From Datisca glomerata (lineage: Eukaryota > Streptophyta > Magnoliopsida > Cucurbitales > Datiscaceae), in the NCBI GenBank assembly GCA_003255025.1, contig QANY01004770.1, positions 3,029,891 to 3,093,890 on the forward strand: a stretch of DNA of 64,000 bases. Direction: 5' to 3'. Shown here in pieces: positions 31,860 to 41,892 of the stretch. The stretch's first letter is position 1; every line of letters starts with the position of its first letter. A model generated the notes under the pieces. It saw nothing but the letters and a program-made list of their open reading frames with translations, had not been told where the DNA came from and made no database searches. A program made the translations under genes and the position numbers.

Positions 31860-34576
31860 TAATGACCATTTTTTCGACATGGAAATCAAAGATTCTCTTT
31901 GAAGCATGCATCCCACAAAAGCCCAAGTATCGATGGTTTCCCTACCTTGTTTTTCCAAAAATTCTTGCATGTGGTAGGGAATGATGCCACTGATACTTTT
32001 CTGGATTGTCTGAACAATAGTACTGACTTAGAATCAATTAATAAAACTCTTATTGTTCTTATCCCAAAATTTCAGAACCCTGATTATGTAAGTAGCTTCA
32101 GACCTATAAGTCTTTGTACTGTCATTTACAAAATTATATCCAAGGTTATAGCTAACCGGTTCAAAAACTTCCTCCATGATATCATATGTGAATCTCAGAG
32201 TGCCTTTCTGAAGGGTAGGCTAATAATTACCAATAATATAATTTTGGCCTTTGATATGATCCACTCCATGAACAAGAAAATGTCTGGGAAATCTTGGTTT
32301 TTAGCTGTAAAACTCGATATGAGTAAGATCTTTGATAGAGTAGAATCTGGTTATTTAAGAGCTGTGATGGAGAAAATAGGGTTCCCAGTTTATTGGATAA
32401 ATCTTATTTTCAGGTGCATTTCATCAGTGTCATACTCTTTTATTTTTAATGTATCAATCATCGGTAATCTTAAGCCTCAAAGGGGTTTGAGGTAGGGAGA
32501 TCCCCTATCCCCTACCTCTTCTTCCTTGTAGTAGAGGGTTTCTCGGCCCTCATTAATAATTCTCAAAGACAAGGCCAGATGCAATGCCCCCACCTATATA
32601 GAAATGGCCCTGCAATCTCCCATATGTTCTTTGCATATGACAACATGATTTTTATAAAGGCCGACTATAGGAACTGCCTGTCCATTCAGAAAACTTTGTC
32701 CTCATACTCTCGGGCTTCAGGGAAAAAGATAAACTTAGATAAATCTATGGTAACTTTCTCTCCCAACACCCTTTTTAGATGTAGAAAAGATCTGGTCTAA
32801 TTCTTGGGCATCAGATTGTCAGGCTATCATGAAAGATACTTAGGCCTTCCTTTCATGACGGGGGCAAACAAAAAACACCTCTTCGATTCGATATCTTCCA
32901 AAGTTAGATCTCACTTGGGAAATTTTAGAGAAGCAATTCTCTACTAGAGGCAAGAGGTCTTGATGAAAGCAGCAGTCCAAGCCCTTCCAACATATGCTAT
33001 GAACGTCTTTCGCCTCCCCAAAGCTTTTTGCAATGATCTTATTTTAGAAGTGACTAAATTTTGTTGGGGATCTTCACCCTAGTAAAAGAAGCTTCATTGG
33101 CTTGCCTGGGAGAGTCTTTGTAAGCCAAAATCTTTAGGAGGTATGGGATTTAGAACTATTGATACTTTTAACCACACACTTTTGGCCAAACAAAGTTGGA
33201 AACTTGTCTGTGGCACAAACAACCTTCTTAGCCGTACTCTCAAGGCAAAATACTTCCCCACCTCAGATTTTCTGAATTGTTCCATCAAGCCAAATTACTT
33301 TTTTGTTTGGCGTAACAATTTACGGGGGAGAGATCTTTTCCATTAAGGCATGCGATGGCGAATTGGAAATGGAATTTTTGTTAAAGCCTTCAAAGACTCT
33401 TGGCTTCCAAGGCCAAACACTTTAGACCGATTGCCCCAACAATTGAAGACTTTGATCTGAAAGATTTTTCCTTCATCCATGATTGAAATTGGCACACGGC
33501 CCATTTACTTTCTGCCTTGACCCCCGAAGATGCTAGTCTAGTGTTTTCCATCCTCATTGTCAGCAAAGATGTAGAGGACTCCATCTGTTGGCACTTCGAT
33601 AAAAAAATGGACGTAAGCTAGGGATCTCCCTCATTGATACCAGCACTTCTTTCGAGGAATCTGGGAATTTTAATGGTGGAAAAAATTATGGAACCTCTAG
33701 CTCCTTAAAAAATCAAAATCTTTATGTGGTAAGCCTCTTTAGACATTATTCTGACTAGAAAAACATGTTTAAAAAGAAAATTATTGACGATGCTCGTTGT
33801 CCAATTTGTGGAAGTCTTGAATCCACGGCCCATACCTTATTTTTCTGCAAGGCTTCTCGTAAAATTTGGGAGACATCCAGTATCCTTTCCTTTGCTTCAA
33901 AAACCTGCAAATCTTGGTCAATGCTAGACATCTCTATGGTTTACCTCCTCCCTTTCGGCATTAGCTCCCTTACAAAATTGGTTACTCTTTGCTGGAAAAT
34001 CTAGAATTGGAGGAATAGTTTTTTGCACGGGCAGCAACCCCTCGAGGACGTTGACTTAGTTCATTGGGTTAAAGACTTTATTAGGGAATTCAACTTAGCA
34101 AATGACTTCGCCAACCTGCCTCGCCCTCCTCAGCAATTTGGTCTCTCTTGGATGAGACCTCTCAGCGGCTGCATCAAGCTTAATACTGATGGAGCTATTG
34201 GTGATGGTTCTATGCTTTAAGTAGCATCTTTCGTGACTGCCTTGGTCGGGTTAAAGGAGCTATCTCTGAGAGGTTTGAAGGTAGCCCCCCTCCTTCTCTT
34301 ATTGAGGCTCTTGTTATCCTTGAAGGTATTTCCCTTGCTAATCAGTGGAACTTCCTTCCCGACTTCATTGAATCAGAGTTTTTGTTTGTTATTCATGCTC
34401 TCAACTCTAATAGAGAAATTGCTTCTAAATTAGGTCTTATTATTTTAAAGTGTAAAGCTCAATTTCCTTGTAACTTTAAACCTTTCTTCTCTCATATCCC
34501 TCGTGCTTTTAACGAGGTAGCTCATAGACTTGCTCCTTATAGTCTTTCAATTTCTGACTTTATAACATGGTAGGAA
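31860..34576 (+). mobile_element. L1-type LINE ORF2, 5'-truncated
   Basis: In order: RT palm (SPSIDGFP-LFFQKF, FRPISLCTVIYKIISKV, ESQSAFLKGR, VKLDMSKIFDRVE, QRGLR; 31,899-32,495), the active-site block FFAYDNMIF and KKINLDKSMVTFSP (32,579-32,790), and the thumb/connector GFRTIDTFNHTLLAKQSWKL (33,140-33,346). A zf-RVT Cys motif CPICGSLESTAHTLFFC (33,797-33,850) follows, then an RNase H domain (NTDGA at about 34,180; EALVILEGISLA; SHIPRAFNEVAHRLA at 34,490-34,540). This is a plant L1 layout with C-terminal RNase H. ORF1 and endonuclease are missing. The FADD box reads FAYD, and several stops occur. Confidence 0.85.
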
Positions 34577-34649
34577 TCAATTCCCTGTATTGTAATCGAG
34601 CTTTTGATTTCCAAGTAGTTTTATGGCTCTTTTGTTGGTTTAAAAAGAT

Positions 34650-35386
34650 GATTAATGGTTAATGGTTTATGCTAATGAATGATCATATGGCATGCATAGC
34701 GATACTCCAAGGATTCGGTAGTCGAACAGATTCTATAATAATGGCTCACTGTGTCTGATTGACTAAACATTACATAAGTGAGCTCGCGCTCAATATAAAA
34801 ATATATAAAGTAAAGAAAAGAATGTAAGAAAAGAATACAATGAAAAAGTAAGGATATCTAAAGCAAAGGAAAGAGTGTGATAAAAAGTGTAAATATATCT
34901 AAAGTAAATGAAAGAATGTGTTAAAATGATTTTTGATGTGTATTGAAACGTATGTTAAAGATTTAAATTGGACTTGGATGCGCATGATTTGCTATGTATG
35001 TATAAAATTTTACTTACCGAGTATATTTTAATACTCACCCTATTTCATTTTTAGATGATGAATGATGGTGATGAATGTGAAGAGTTTGTTTAGGCGTTCG
35101 GTTACGTGATGAGAAATTGAGTTTAATTCATTGAGTAAATTACTATTTTAAAGTTGATTTTAATTGTTATTTATGAAAGATCTTTGAAATGTTATTAAAG
35201 CTTAAGTAAGTTTCGTCTGTAAATTTATAATATTTTATTTAGAAAAGTGTTTTAATTTTTTTCTCTAACAAATGTATTATTTCAATAAATATCGTAAATC
35301 ATGAATTATTTAAAAAAATTGACTTAACTTTCAGGTTATTTCTGTAACTTACCAAAACAACCTTCCTCAATTTTTGGGATATTACA
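34650..35386 (+). mobile_element. Gypsy LTR-like right part
   Basis: Contains cttaccgagtatattttaat then actcaccctatttcatttttagatgatgaatgatggtgatg, and ends cctcaatttttgggatattaca. This is typical 3' LTR text of Tekay/Del-type gypsy elements, whose LTRs end in GGGTGTTACA. The minus-strand LTR-like region near 53,260-53,330 has the same grammar. No internal region follows; the LINE endonuclease begins at once. Confidence 0.45.
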
Positions 35387-35389
35387 TGG

Positions 35390-36173
35390 ATCTTATTGGT
35401 TCATCTGTGGTTTTGTTAGTTTGTTGAAATCATGAGGTTATGTTAAGACTATTTCTAATGCCAATAACACTGTGGATTTGTGTGTTGAAGGGTGAGGTAG
35501 AGTTACCATTTTCTATGGATGTAGGAATATGAGGGATAGATGACATCAATATGAAGTAATTGGCTGGTTCTAATCAGGGGAGTTATGTGCCCCAGCTTAT
35601 GGTTAGGGATTTTAATGATTGGCCAAATAGGAAAGAAAAGAGTGGTCGTATAGAACTAGAAAATATAGTGTTTTTCTTAACTCATGTAGTTGTGTGAATG
35701 TTCATGCTAAAGGTAGCTTTATACTTGGAGGAACATTAGACGTTATGAGAATTTTATCCAAGAAAGATGGGAAAGAGTGTTTATTGATGATTCATTTTTT
35801 TTTGGGTTTGTTTCCTCATTTGGAAGTCCAAATCCTTCCTAATATTGGCTCTAACATAATATGATAACTTGACCCTTGAAAAGTGTTTTTCTAAGCCTGC
35901 TAGAAGGTTCGACTTTGAAGCAAAGTGGCTACATGAAGATGGTTTTTATGTTTTCCTATCCCAAAGTTGGAAGGGAATATGGCTCAGACAAAAGCGATAT
36001 TAAATTGTGAAATAAAAATCTGAGATGTCCTAAAATGGAGCTTATTAGTTAAATGATAAGTTGTCTCTTTTGATTGATATGGTGGAGAAAGATAGAATTT
36101 AAAAGTCTAAGATTTAGAAAATAAGAGGAAGCATATTGGGGTCAGAAGGCTAGACATAATTAGTAAAGCTGGG
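35390..36173 (+). mobile_element. LINE 2, left part (endonuclease domain)
   Basis: Plus frames read VPQLMVRDFNDWPNRKEKSG (35,590-35,645), the GDFN-I---EKSGG block of L1 endonucleases. Next come RRYENFIQERWERVFIDDSFF (about 35,735-35,795) and ARRFDFEAKWLHEDGF with SQSWKG (about 35,900-35,970), then LNDKLSLLIDMVEKDRI (36,050-36,100). The gypsy LTR starts at 36,174. The sequence between the endonuclease and RT is interrupted there and resumes at 41,893. Confidence 0.75.
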
Positions 36174-36817
36174 TGAACTAGTAAAAAATATTCACTACCA
36201 TGTGGATAAAAGGCACTTACCGAGGACTTATGAGAAGTGTCGAAAAAGTAGAAACGGATGACTGGTTGAAGTCGCGAGATATTCACAGAACGAGTAATGA
36301 TCGCTTCAAAAAACGGGAACCGACATCTCGAGAACGGGGGGTCATTACCTCAAGGATGGAAAGAATATCAGAACGGGAAAAAGGGGTTCAGACTAACAAT
36401 CAAGTGGCCTTGATTGATTGGGTAGGCTACACCACTTAGACAATACAGGTTGGTAGGCCACCAAGTGGTTCTGACTAATTGGCTCGGAACCACAGAAAAC
36501 TATCATGCGGTAGCGATTGATGGACGATTGAGTGTAACAGATGTAAAATAAAGAAGAAAGGGGATCCCAACAAATGAGTGTTATCCTAGGCTTGATGAGT
36601 ACCTCATATGATATTTTTATTGTTTGATTATTTTTAATTAACCCATGAAATTGAAGAAGTCTATATAAAGTCAATATATTCAATAAAACATTACACTTTC
36701 TCTAGAGAACTTTGGATTATCAACATCTCTTTATATCTCATTAATACTTACACAAATTTTATCCTTATTAATACATTTGTCCCTTAATATGAAGGACGAC
36801 GAGAAAAATCCTTTACA
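36174..36817 (+). repeat. Tat element 5' LTR
   Basis: 644 bp, starting tgaactagtaaaaaatattc and ending ctttaca. It matches the right copy over its first 420 or so bases, apart from a roughly 35-bp segment near 36,200-36,235 that the right copy lacks. Terminal TG..CA is present. Its 3' third has a tcaatatattcaataaaacatt polyadenylation-like stretch. Confidence 0.85.
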
Positions 36818-36818
36818 T

Positions 36819-36838
36819 TTTGGTGCTTTCATTGAGAG
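36819..36838 (+). other. Primer binding site of the Tat element
   Basis: ttggtgctttcattgagag lies 2 bp after the left LTR. This string is typical of the PBS position in Tat-type plant gypsy elements. Confidence 0.65.
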
Positions 36839-36891
36839 TCTGAAAAAAAGGCTCAAGAGACTTACCCTACAAAACTGTAAACATGCCTAGA

Positions 36892-37100
36892 ACCAGATCC
36901 AACACGGCTCTAAATACAGACAACAGGCCCAGAAACGAAGACGAGCATGCAGATCAACCGAACCCACTATAGAAATGCTGGAGAGGATCTTGAACGGGAT
37001 GGGCATGTTGATGCCCTAGCAAACCTAGGATCCTCATTACACCTCCCTAACAAAAGGAACATCCCTATAGAAGTGCTGGAAGGAACCAAGCATCTCACTC
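36892..37100 (+). pseudogene. Gag start joined to RNase H end
   Basis: MPRTRSNTALNTDNRPRNED begins at 36,892, the usual hydrophilic gag N-terminus, followed after a stop by a short helix MLERILNGMG (36,975-37,004). Directly after comes HVDALANLGSSLHLP and IPIEVLEGTKHL (37,001-37,092), the closing block of gypsy RNase H that precedes integrase. The join means that several kilobases were deleted. Confidence 0.7.
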
Positions 37101-37103
37101 CCA

Positions 37104-38370
37104 TTGACTAACATGGCTGATGAAGAAATTAAACGGGAGCCCAGTTGGCAGGACAACATAATACTCTTACTCGAAAACAGAATGTTTCTTGAAGATAAAC
37201 TACTTGCCAAAAAGACACGACAACGAAGTACCAAGTACACAATGATTAACGAGGTGTTATATAAGAAAATGTTTGCAGGACCATACCTGAAGTGCCTACG
37301 AGAAAAAGAAGCTCAGTATGTGCTAGTAAAAATTTATGAGGGCATATGCAGAAACCACACTGGGGGCAGATCACTAGCCCATAAAGTCATGAAAGAAGGA
37401 TACTACTGGCCTCAAATGCATCAAGACATCAAACACTATGTGAATAAATGTGACAAGTGTCAGCGTTTCGCACCAGTAGCAAAAATGGCCCCCTTGGAAC
37501 TTAAAACCATGGCTAGTCCTTGGTCGTTCATCCAGTAGGCCCTAGACATTGTTGGACCGCTCCTCATGGCGCCAGCCCAAAAATGCTTCTTGTTAGTTGT
37601 AGCGGACTATTTCACTAAGTGGATTGAGGCTGAGGCCTTTGCCAGAATTTGTGAGGAGGAAATATAAATGTTCCTATGGAAGAACTTGGTGTGCAGGTAT
37701 GAGATCTCCCAGATCGTAGTATCTGACAACGGACTTCAGTTTGACGGGAGCTTGGTAAGAATATTTTGTAAAGATCTAAAAATCACGAATCGCTTCTCCA
37801 CGCCTTACTACCCCCAGGGGAACGAACAAGCAGAAAGATCAAACTGAGTCATACTTGATAACCTAAAGAAGCATCTGGAATCCGCAAAAGAAAAATGGGT
37901 AGAAGAGCTATGGGCATACTGAACAACCCGGAGAGAAACAACGGGAGAAACCTTGTTTGCATTATCATATGGACCAGAAGCGGTCATCCCCGTAGAAATC
38001 GGAAGCCCTACCATTAGGTCTGAACTAAACGAACAACAAAATGGAGAGCTCCTGAAAAACGGTCTCGATGATCTAGAAGGAAGAAAAGAAGCGGCCCTGA
38101 TCGGCCTGTTACAATCAGAAAGAAGATCTTATTTCCAGAAAAAAAAAAGTAAGGAAGCAGTAATTCCAAACAGGAGAATTGGTCCTCAGAAAAATATTCC
38201 AAATGAAAGGAAAGCTTGAGCCAACATGGGAAGGATCGTACATCATCCGTAAAATAGGAGGAAGTGAATATTACCACTTGGAGACAGGAGAAGGAACGGA
38301 ATTGCAGAAACTACGAAACATAATTCACCTAAAAAAATATTGTTTAAAGTATGTAAAAGATCCATTAGAA
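37104..38370 (+). pseudogene. Tat-type integrase
   Basis: The HHCC zinc-binding region is visible (GICRNHTGGRSLAHKV... CDKCQRF, 37,340-37,470). The core has LDIVGPL (37,540), VSDNGLQFDG (37,721) and the Glu-bearing helix LKKHLESAKEKW (37,860). It continues FALSYGPEAVIPVEIG (37,955), FQMKGKLEPTWEGSY and the C-terminal LRNIIHLKKYC (38,195-38,350). All three catalytic acidic positions seem kept, but in-frame stops at about 37,537, 37,667, 37,848 and 37,921 and frameshifts after 38,140 make it dead. Confidence 0.85.
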
Positions 38371-38462
38371 TGAGACATCTTCCCCGCACCTTTTTCCCGC
38401 AAAGGTTTTCCACACAAAAAGAGTAGCGTCGAGCTTCTCTCCTCAGCCAGGCTACTACCAAA

Positions 38463-38840
38463 AAAGGAACTAAGGGCATTAAAAAGTTCTTGGGAGGGAC
38501 AGTTCATAAGTCCTACTTATAGAAGGAACTAAGGGCATTAAAAAGTTTTTTAGAGTGGCAGTTCATAAGTCCTACTCCTAGAAGAAACTAAGGGCATTAA
38601 AAAGTATTTGGGAGGGGCAGTTCATAAGTCATACTCCCAAAAGGAACTAAGAGTATTAAAAAAGACATTGGGAGGGGTAGTTCATAAGTCCTACTCCCAT
38701 AAGAAACTAAGGGCATTAAAAAAGTTCTGGGGAAGGGCAAGTCATAAGTCCTACTCCCAGAAGGAACTAAGGGCATTAAAAAGTTTTTGGGAGGGGCAGT
38801 TCATAAGTCCTACTCTCAGAAGAAATTAAGAACATTAACT
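38463..38840 (+). repeat. 58-60-bp tandem repeat in the Tat 3' region
   Basis: Six to seven units, each ggaactaagggcattaaaaa followed by gt-ttgggaggggcagttcataagtcctactcccaga. Starts lie near 38,466, 38,524, 38,584, 38,643, 38,704, 38,763 and 38,822. Such 3' UTR tandem repeats are a known feature of Tat/Ogre elements and can seed satellites. Confidence 0.92.
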
Positions 38841-39544
38841 GGATAAGGAGGAATCATGGATATAGACAACTCCAAATCCCACTTGCAATAAAATAAAGGA
38901 AGTTTCAACCCCACAGATGAAAAGAAGAAATGGACGAAAAAGGTGAACGCACTCTTACCTAAAGGATTACGTACACTTATAACTTTACTACCTTTTATTA
39001 CTTGTGAAAATTTATTAAAGGCAAAATCGATTGATAAACTTTTAACTAAAAAGGTAATAAACAAAAGCATATTGAGGGAAAAAGTCATTTCATTTAAGGT
39101 GAGAAAATTACAAAGCAAAAAAATGGAGAGAAAAAAAAAAGATGATAATTATTCGCAAGGGTAACGCCAGTACCCGCTTCAGTGGTGGAAAAGGAAAGCT
39201 AAACCTCAAGATCAATAGGCTCATCAGGAAGGGGGACCAGCGACATACGGGGAGGCTTATCAGCATTGGCATCGCGGAAACATGGCTGTTAACAAAAAAA
39301 TTAAGAAAAATTTTCTACCTAGGAAAAACAAGGAAAGGCGGGAAAAAGAAAATACCTGCATCAGAGCATGACTCAGGCTGATGACTTTATCATGAATAGA
39401 CAGCTGGCGGAGTACAGGAGTGTCATCATCAGATATGATTCCCTTTGTGACCACATATGAAGTTTGGGAATCCTTCATAAAGCTGACATCAGTAGGAACC
39501 GGCGGAGCCGCTGGGGGACGCCGCCACCGCCAGACACTCGTCTT

Positions 39545-40069
39545 CTAAGATGGATGTGGAGAATCGGAAGAAGGGGAGACCAGTTTCTTCATGAGCGAGA
39601 GCGGGGACGTGCCGGTGTTCCCCGCAGTAGTAGTAACCTCTTCAGCAACGGGGAGATTAGTGGTGGGGGTGGGAAAATCAGGAACGAGAGGAGTAGCCTC
39701 CCACAAAATAGCAACTGAAGAACTGGCGCTAGGTATTCCCCATAAATTGCTCTCCAGGCACTTCGTCATCTCGAGTTCATTGTACGCAAAGTGAACACAC
39801 GAGTCCCCGTCCTCTGTCTCTTTCTGAACAACTTCTCGTTTAGCCTCATGCGATCTTTCTTCCTGACCAAATCCTTCCTCTTCTTGGTCTGATTCTGAAG
39901 AGTCAGAAGAGCTTGACCCAACGATTTGATGAAAGGAAGGAACAGGGATCACGACAGGAATAGCCCAAGGAACTTCTACTACAGAAGACGAAGGAGCAAC
40001 GAACTCAGCAACGGGGATGGGCGTGACCGCGACCTCAATCTCCCTCCTTGGGTCGAGTAGACCCCTCAA
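39545..40069 (-). CDS. Antisense ORF of the Tat element
   Basis: A 174-codon open frame on the strand opposite to integrase. It is rich in Ser, Pro, Val and Glu, with a segment SSSSDSSESDQEEEGFGQEE. No enzymatic motif. Tat-lineage elements are known to carry extra ORFs in antisense between pol and the 3' LTR, and the position fits. The frame extends right in pieces (to about 40,470) with a splice-like or broken structure. The function of such ORFs is unknown, and this one may be a remnant. Confidence 0.5.
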   Translation of the reverse strand: MRGLLDPRREIEVAVTPIPVAEFVAPSSSVVEVPWAIPVVIPVPSFHQIVGSSSSDSSESDQEEEGFGQEERSHEAKREVVQKETEDGDSCVHFAYNELEMTKCLESNLWGIPSASSSVAILWEATPLVPDFPTPTTNLPVAEEVTTTAGNTGTSPLSLMKKLVSPSSDSPHPS

Positions 40070-41465
40070 GTCCCACTCCAGACAGTTATAGGTGACACGG
40101 AGTCACGCGGTAACCTCTTTCGGGGTGAAATATCTCTTATTCAGACTCTTATCAACAACACAAAAAAGAAGGGTTAGAACTTAGATAAGACAAAGTAAAA
40201 AAGAAGTGAAAATGACAAAATCAGGACTATAGCATGAAAATAAAAGGAAATTAGGGCTCCGGCCACTTATTGAACTCCCCCCAGATCCAGGGAACGACCC
40301 AGCGACTGTCGCCACCCTAGTTTCCAACTACGAGGAGTGTACCCTTCTCTCAGCCTTTATCCCCGCTAGGAAGGTCAGTAACTAGTCCTCCCCGCTTCTC
40401 ACTCGTGTGGGGAGCCAAGTAACAGGACAGTCCGCGCCTTTTCACTATGTACACGACGCAGATTTCATCAACCCTTATATTTAGGTTATGCCTCCTATTG
40501 AGGGCTTCAATCCCCAAAAGAATCCTATACGTACTAGGGGTATATTGGGAAGGGTCAAGGTTGAAAGTACCGAAGAATTCCTATAAAAGAGGAGAGAAAC
40601 AAAACTTCAAACCTAATTCTATATATATTGAGGCTAAAGAAATTTGGTAGGGAGGATTATAGGGAGAAGATTTAGGGATTCATTCCCCAAAATCACAGAC
40701 TACGTGTCCCTATGAAGGGCAAGAAATCGGTCAAATTCATTTTTATTCCTAACTAAGGGAACAATCACCTTGAATGAGTGCTTTTCCATCACTACCAAAA
40801 GAAGGAATACATAACAAAAAAGATGAAAAGAGAAGAGACCACAAAGATGAAGAAGGGAAGAAAGGAGAACTTACAGAAGATAGGAATAAGCGTAAGAAAA
40901 AAAAAGAAATGGGGGAAACCTAGGTGATATAGACTATGAACGCCAAAAGCAAGTTCAAAAGCATCTAATAGATAGGGAGATGAAAAGACATCGATTCTGA
41001 AAGGGGAGAAAGGCCAAACGACGGACGCATAGGGAAGAGAACAGAATAATTACTGCTAGTCTACCTAAATGGGTGGGCCAGTGACAACACGACAACTGGA
41101 TAAAAAAACTTAACGAGTAAGAAACGCACAAGACGTGAGAGCCATAAAACAAATCAATGCATGGGGAATGAAAAAAAATGAAGCCACACGCACGCGTGTC
41201 ACGATAGGATAAAACAAAATTAAGAACAATGAAGTTTTCAAGGAACGTGTCAGCAACCCCAGAAACGAGGCAATGATGGTACATTATCTCATTATACTAA
41301 AATATTTATGACTTTTCTTGCACAAAACTTAATATTTTACTGAATAAAAGAGAATCTTGAATTGATAAAAGTAGATCAAGAATATCCGTTCTTCAAAAAT
41401 GAAGCGCGTGCTGAAAGCATTCATTGCACATCGACGAACATCGTCGAAGAGAAATGGGAGACAAA

Positions 41466-41892
41466 TGAACAGATAAAAAATATTCACTGCCACGTCGAAA
41501 AAGCAGAAACGGATGACTGACTAAAGTCGCGAGATATCCACAGAACGGGTAATGATCGCTTCAAGGAACGGGAACCAACATCTCGAGAATGGGAGATCCT
41601 CGCTTCAAGAACGAGAACTGACATCTCAAGAATGGGGGCTCATTACCTCAAAGACGGGAAAAAAAATCAAAACGGAAAAAGGGGTTCAGACTAACAATCA
41701 AGTGGACGTGATTGATTGGTATGCTACACCACTCAGACAAGACATTTGGTAGGCCACCAAGTGATTCTGACCAGTTGGCTCGAAACCACAGGAAACTATC
41801 ATGCAGTAGCGATTGATGGGCGACTGAGTATGACAGATGGAAAATAAAGAAGAAAGGGGATCCCCACGAATGGGTGTTATCCTAAGCCTGAG
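41466..41892 (+). repeat. Tat element 3' LTR, truncated
   Basis: Starts tgaacagataaaaaatattc and follows the left LTR up to tgttatcctaagcctga, where it stops. The left copy goes on for about 215 bp more. It carries its own internal duplication (gagatcctcgcttcaagaac). LINE 2 sequence follows with no spacer. Confidence 0.85.

Larger units (their letters stand above)
36174..41892 (+). mobile_element. Tat-lineage Ty3/gypsy element, internally deleted
   Basis: The left LTR is 36,174-36,817 and the right LTR starts at 41,466 and breaks off at 41,892. The PBS is ttggtgctttcattgagag. The internal region is a short gag start, a jump to the end of RNase H, integrase, a tandem-repeat block and an antisense ORF. 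The integrase wording and the 3' antisense ORF fit the Tat branch of non-chromoviruses. Most of gag, protease, RT and RNase H is gone. The element sits inside LINE 2. Confidence 0.85.

Noticed and set aside
40955..41284. 109-codon minus-strand ORF in the Tat element
   Set aside because: Cys/Phe/Leu-rich reading without motif. It lies between the antisense ORF and the right LTR and may be leader or spacer DNA.
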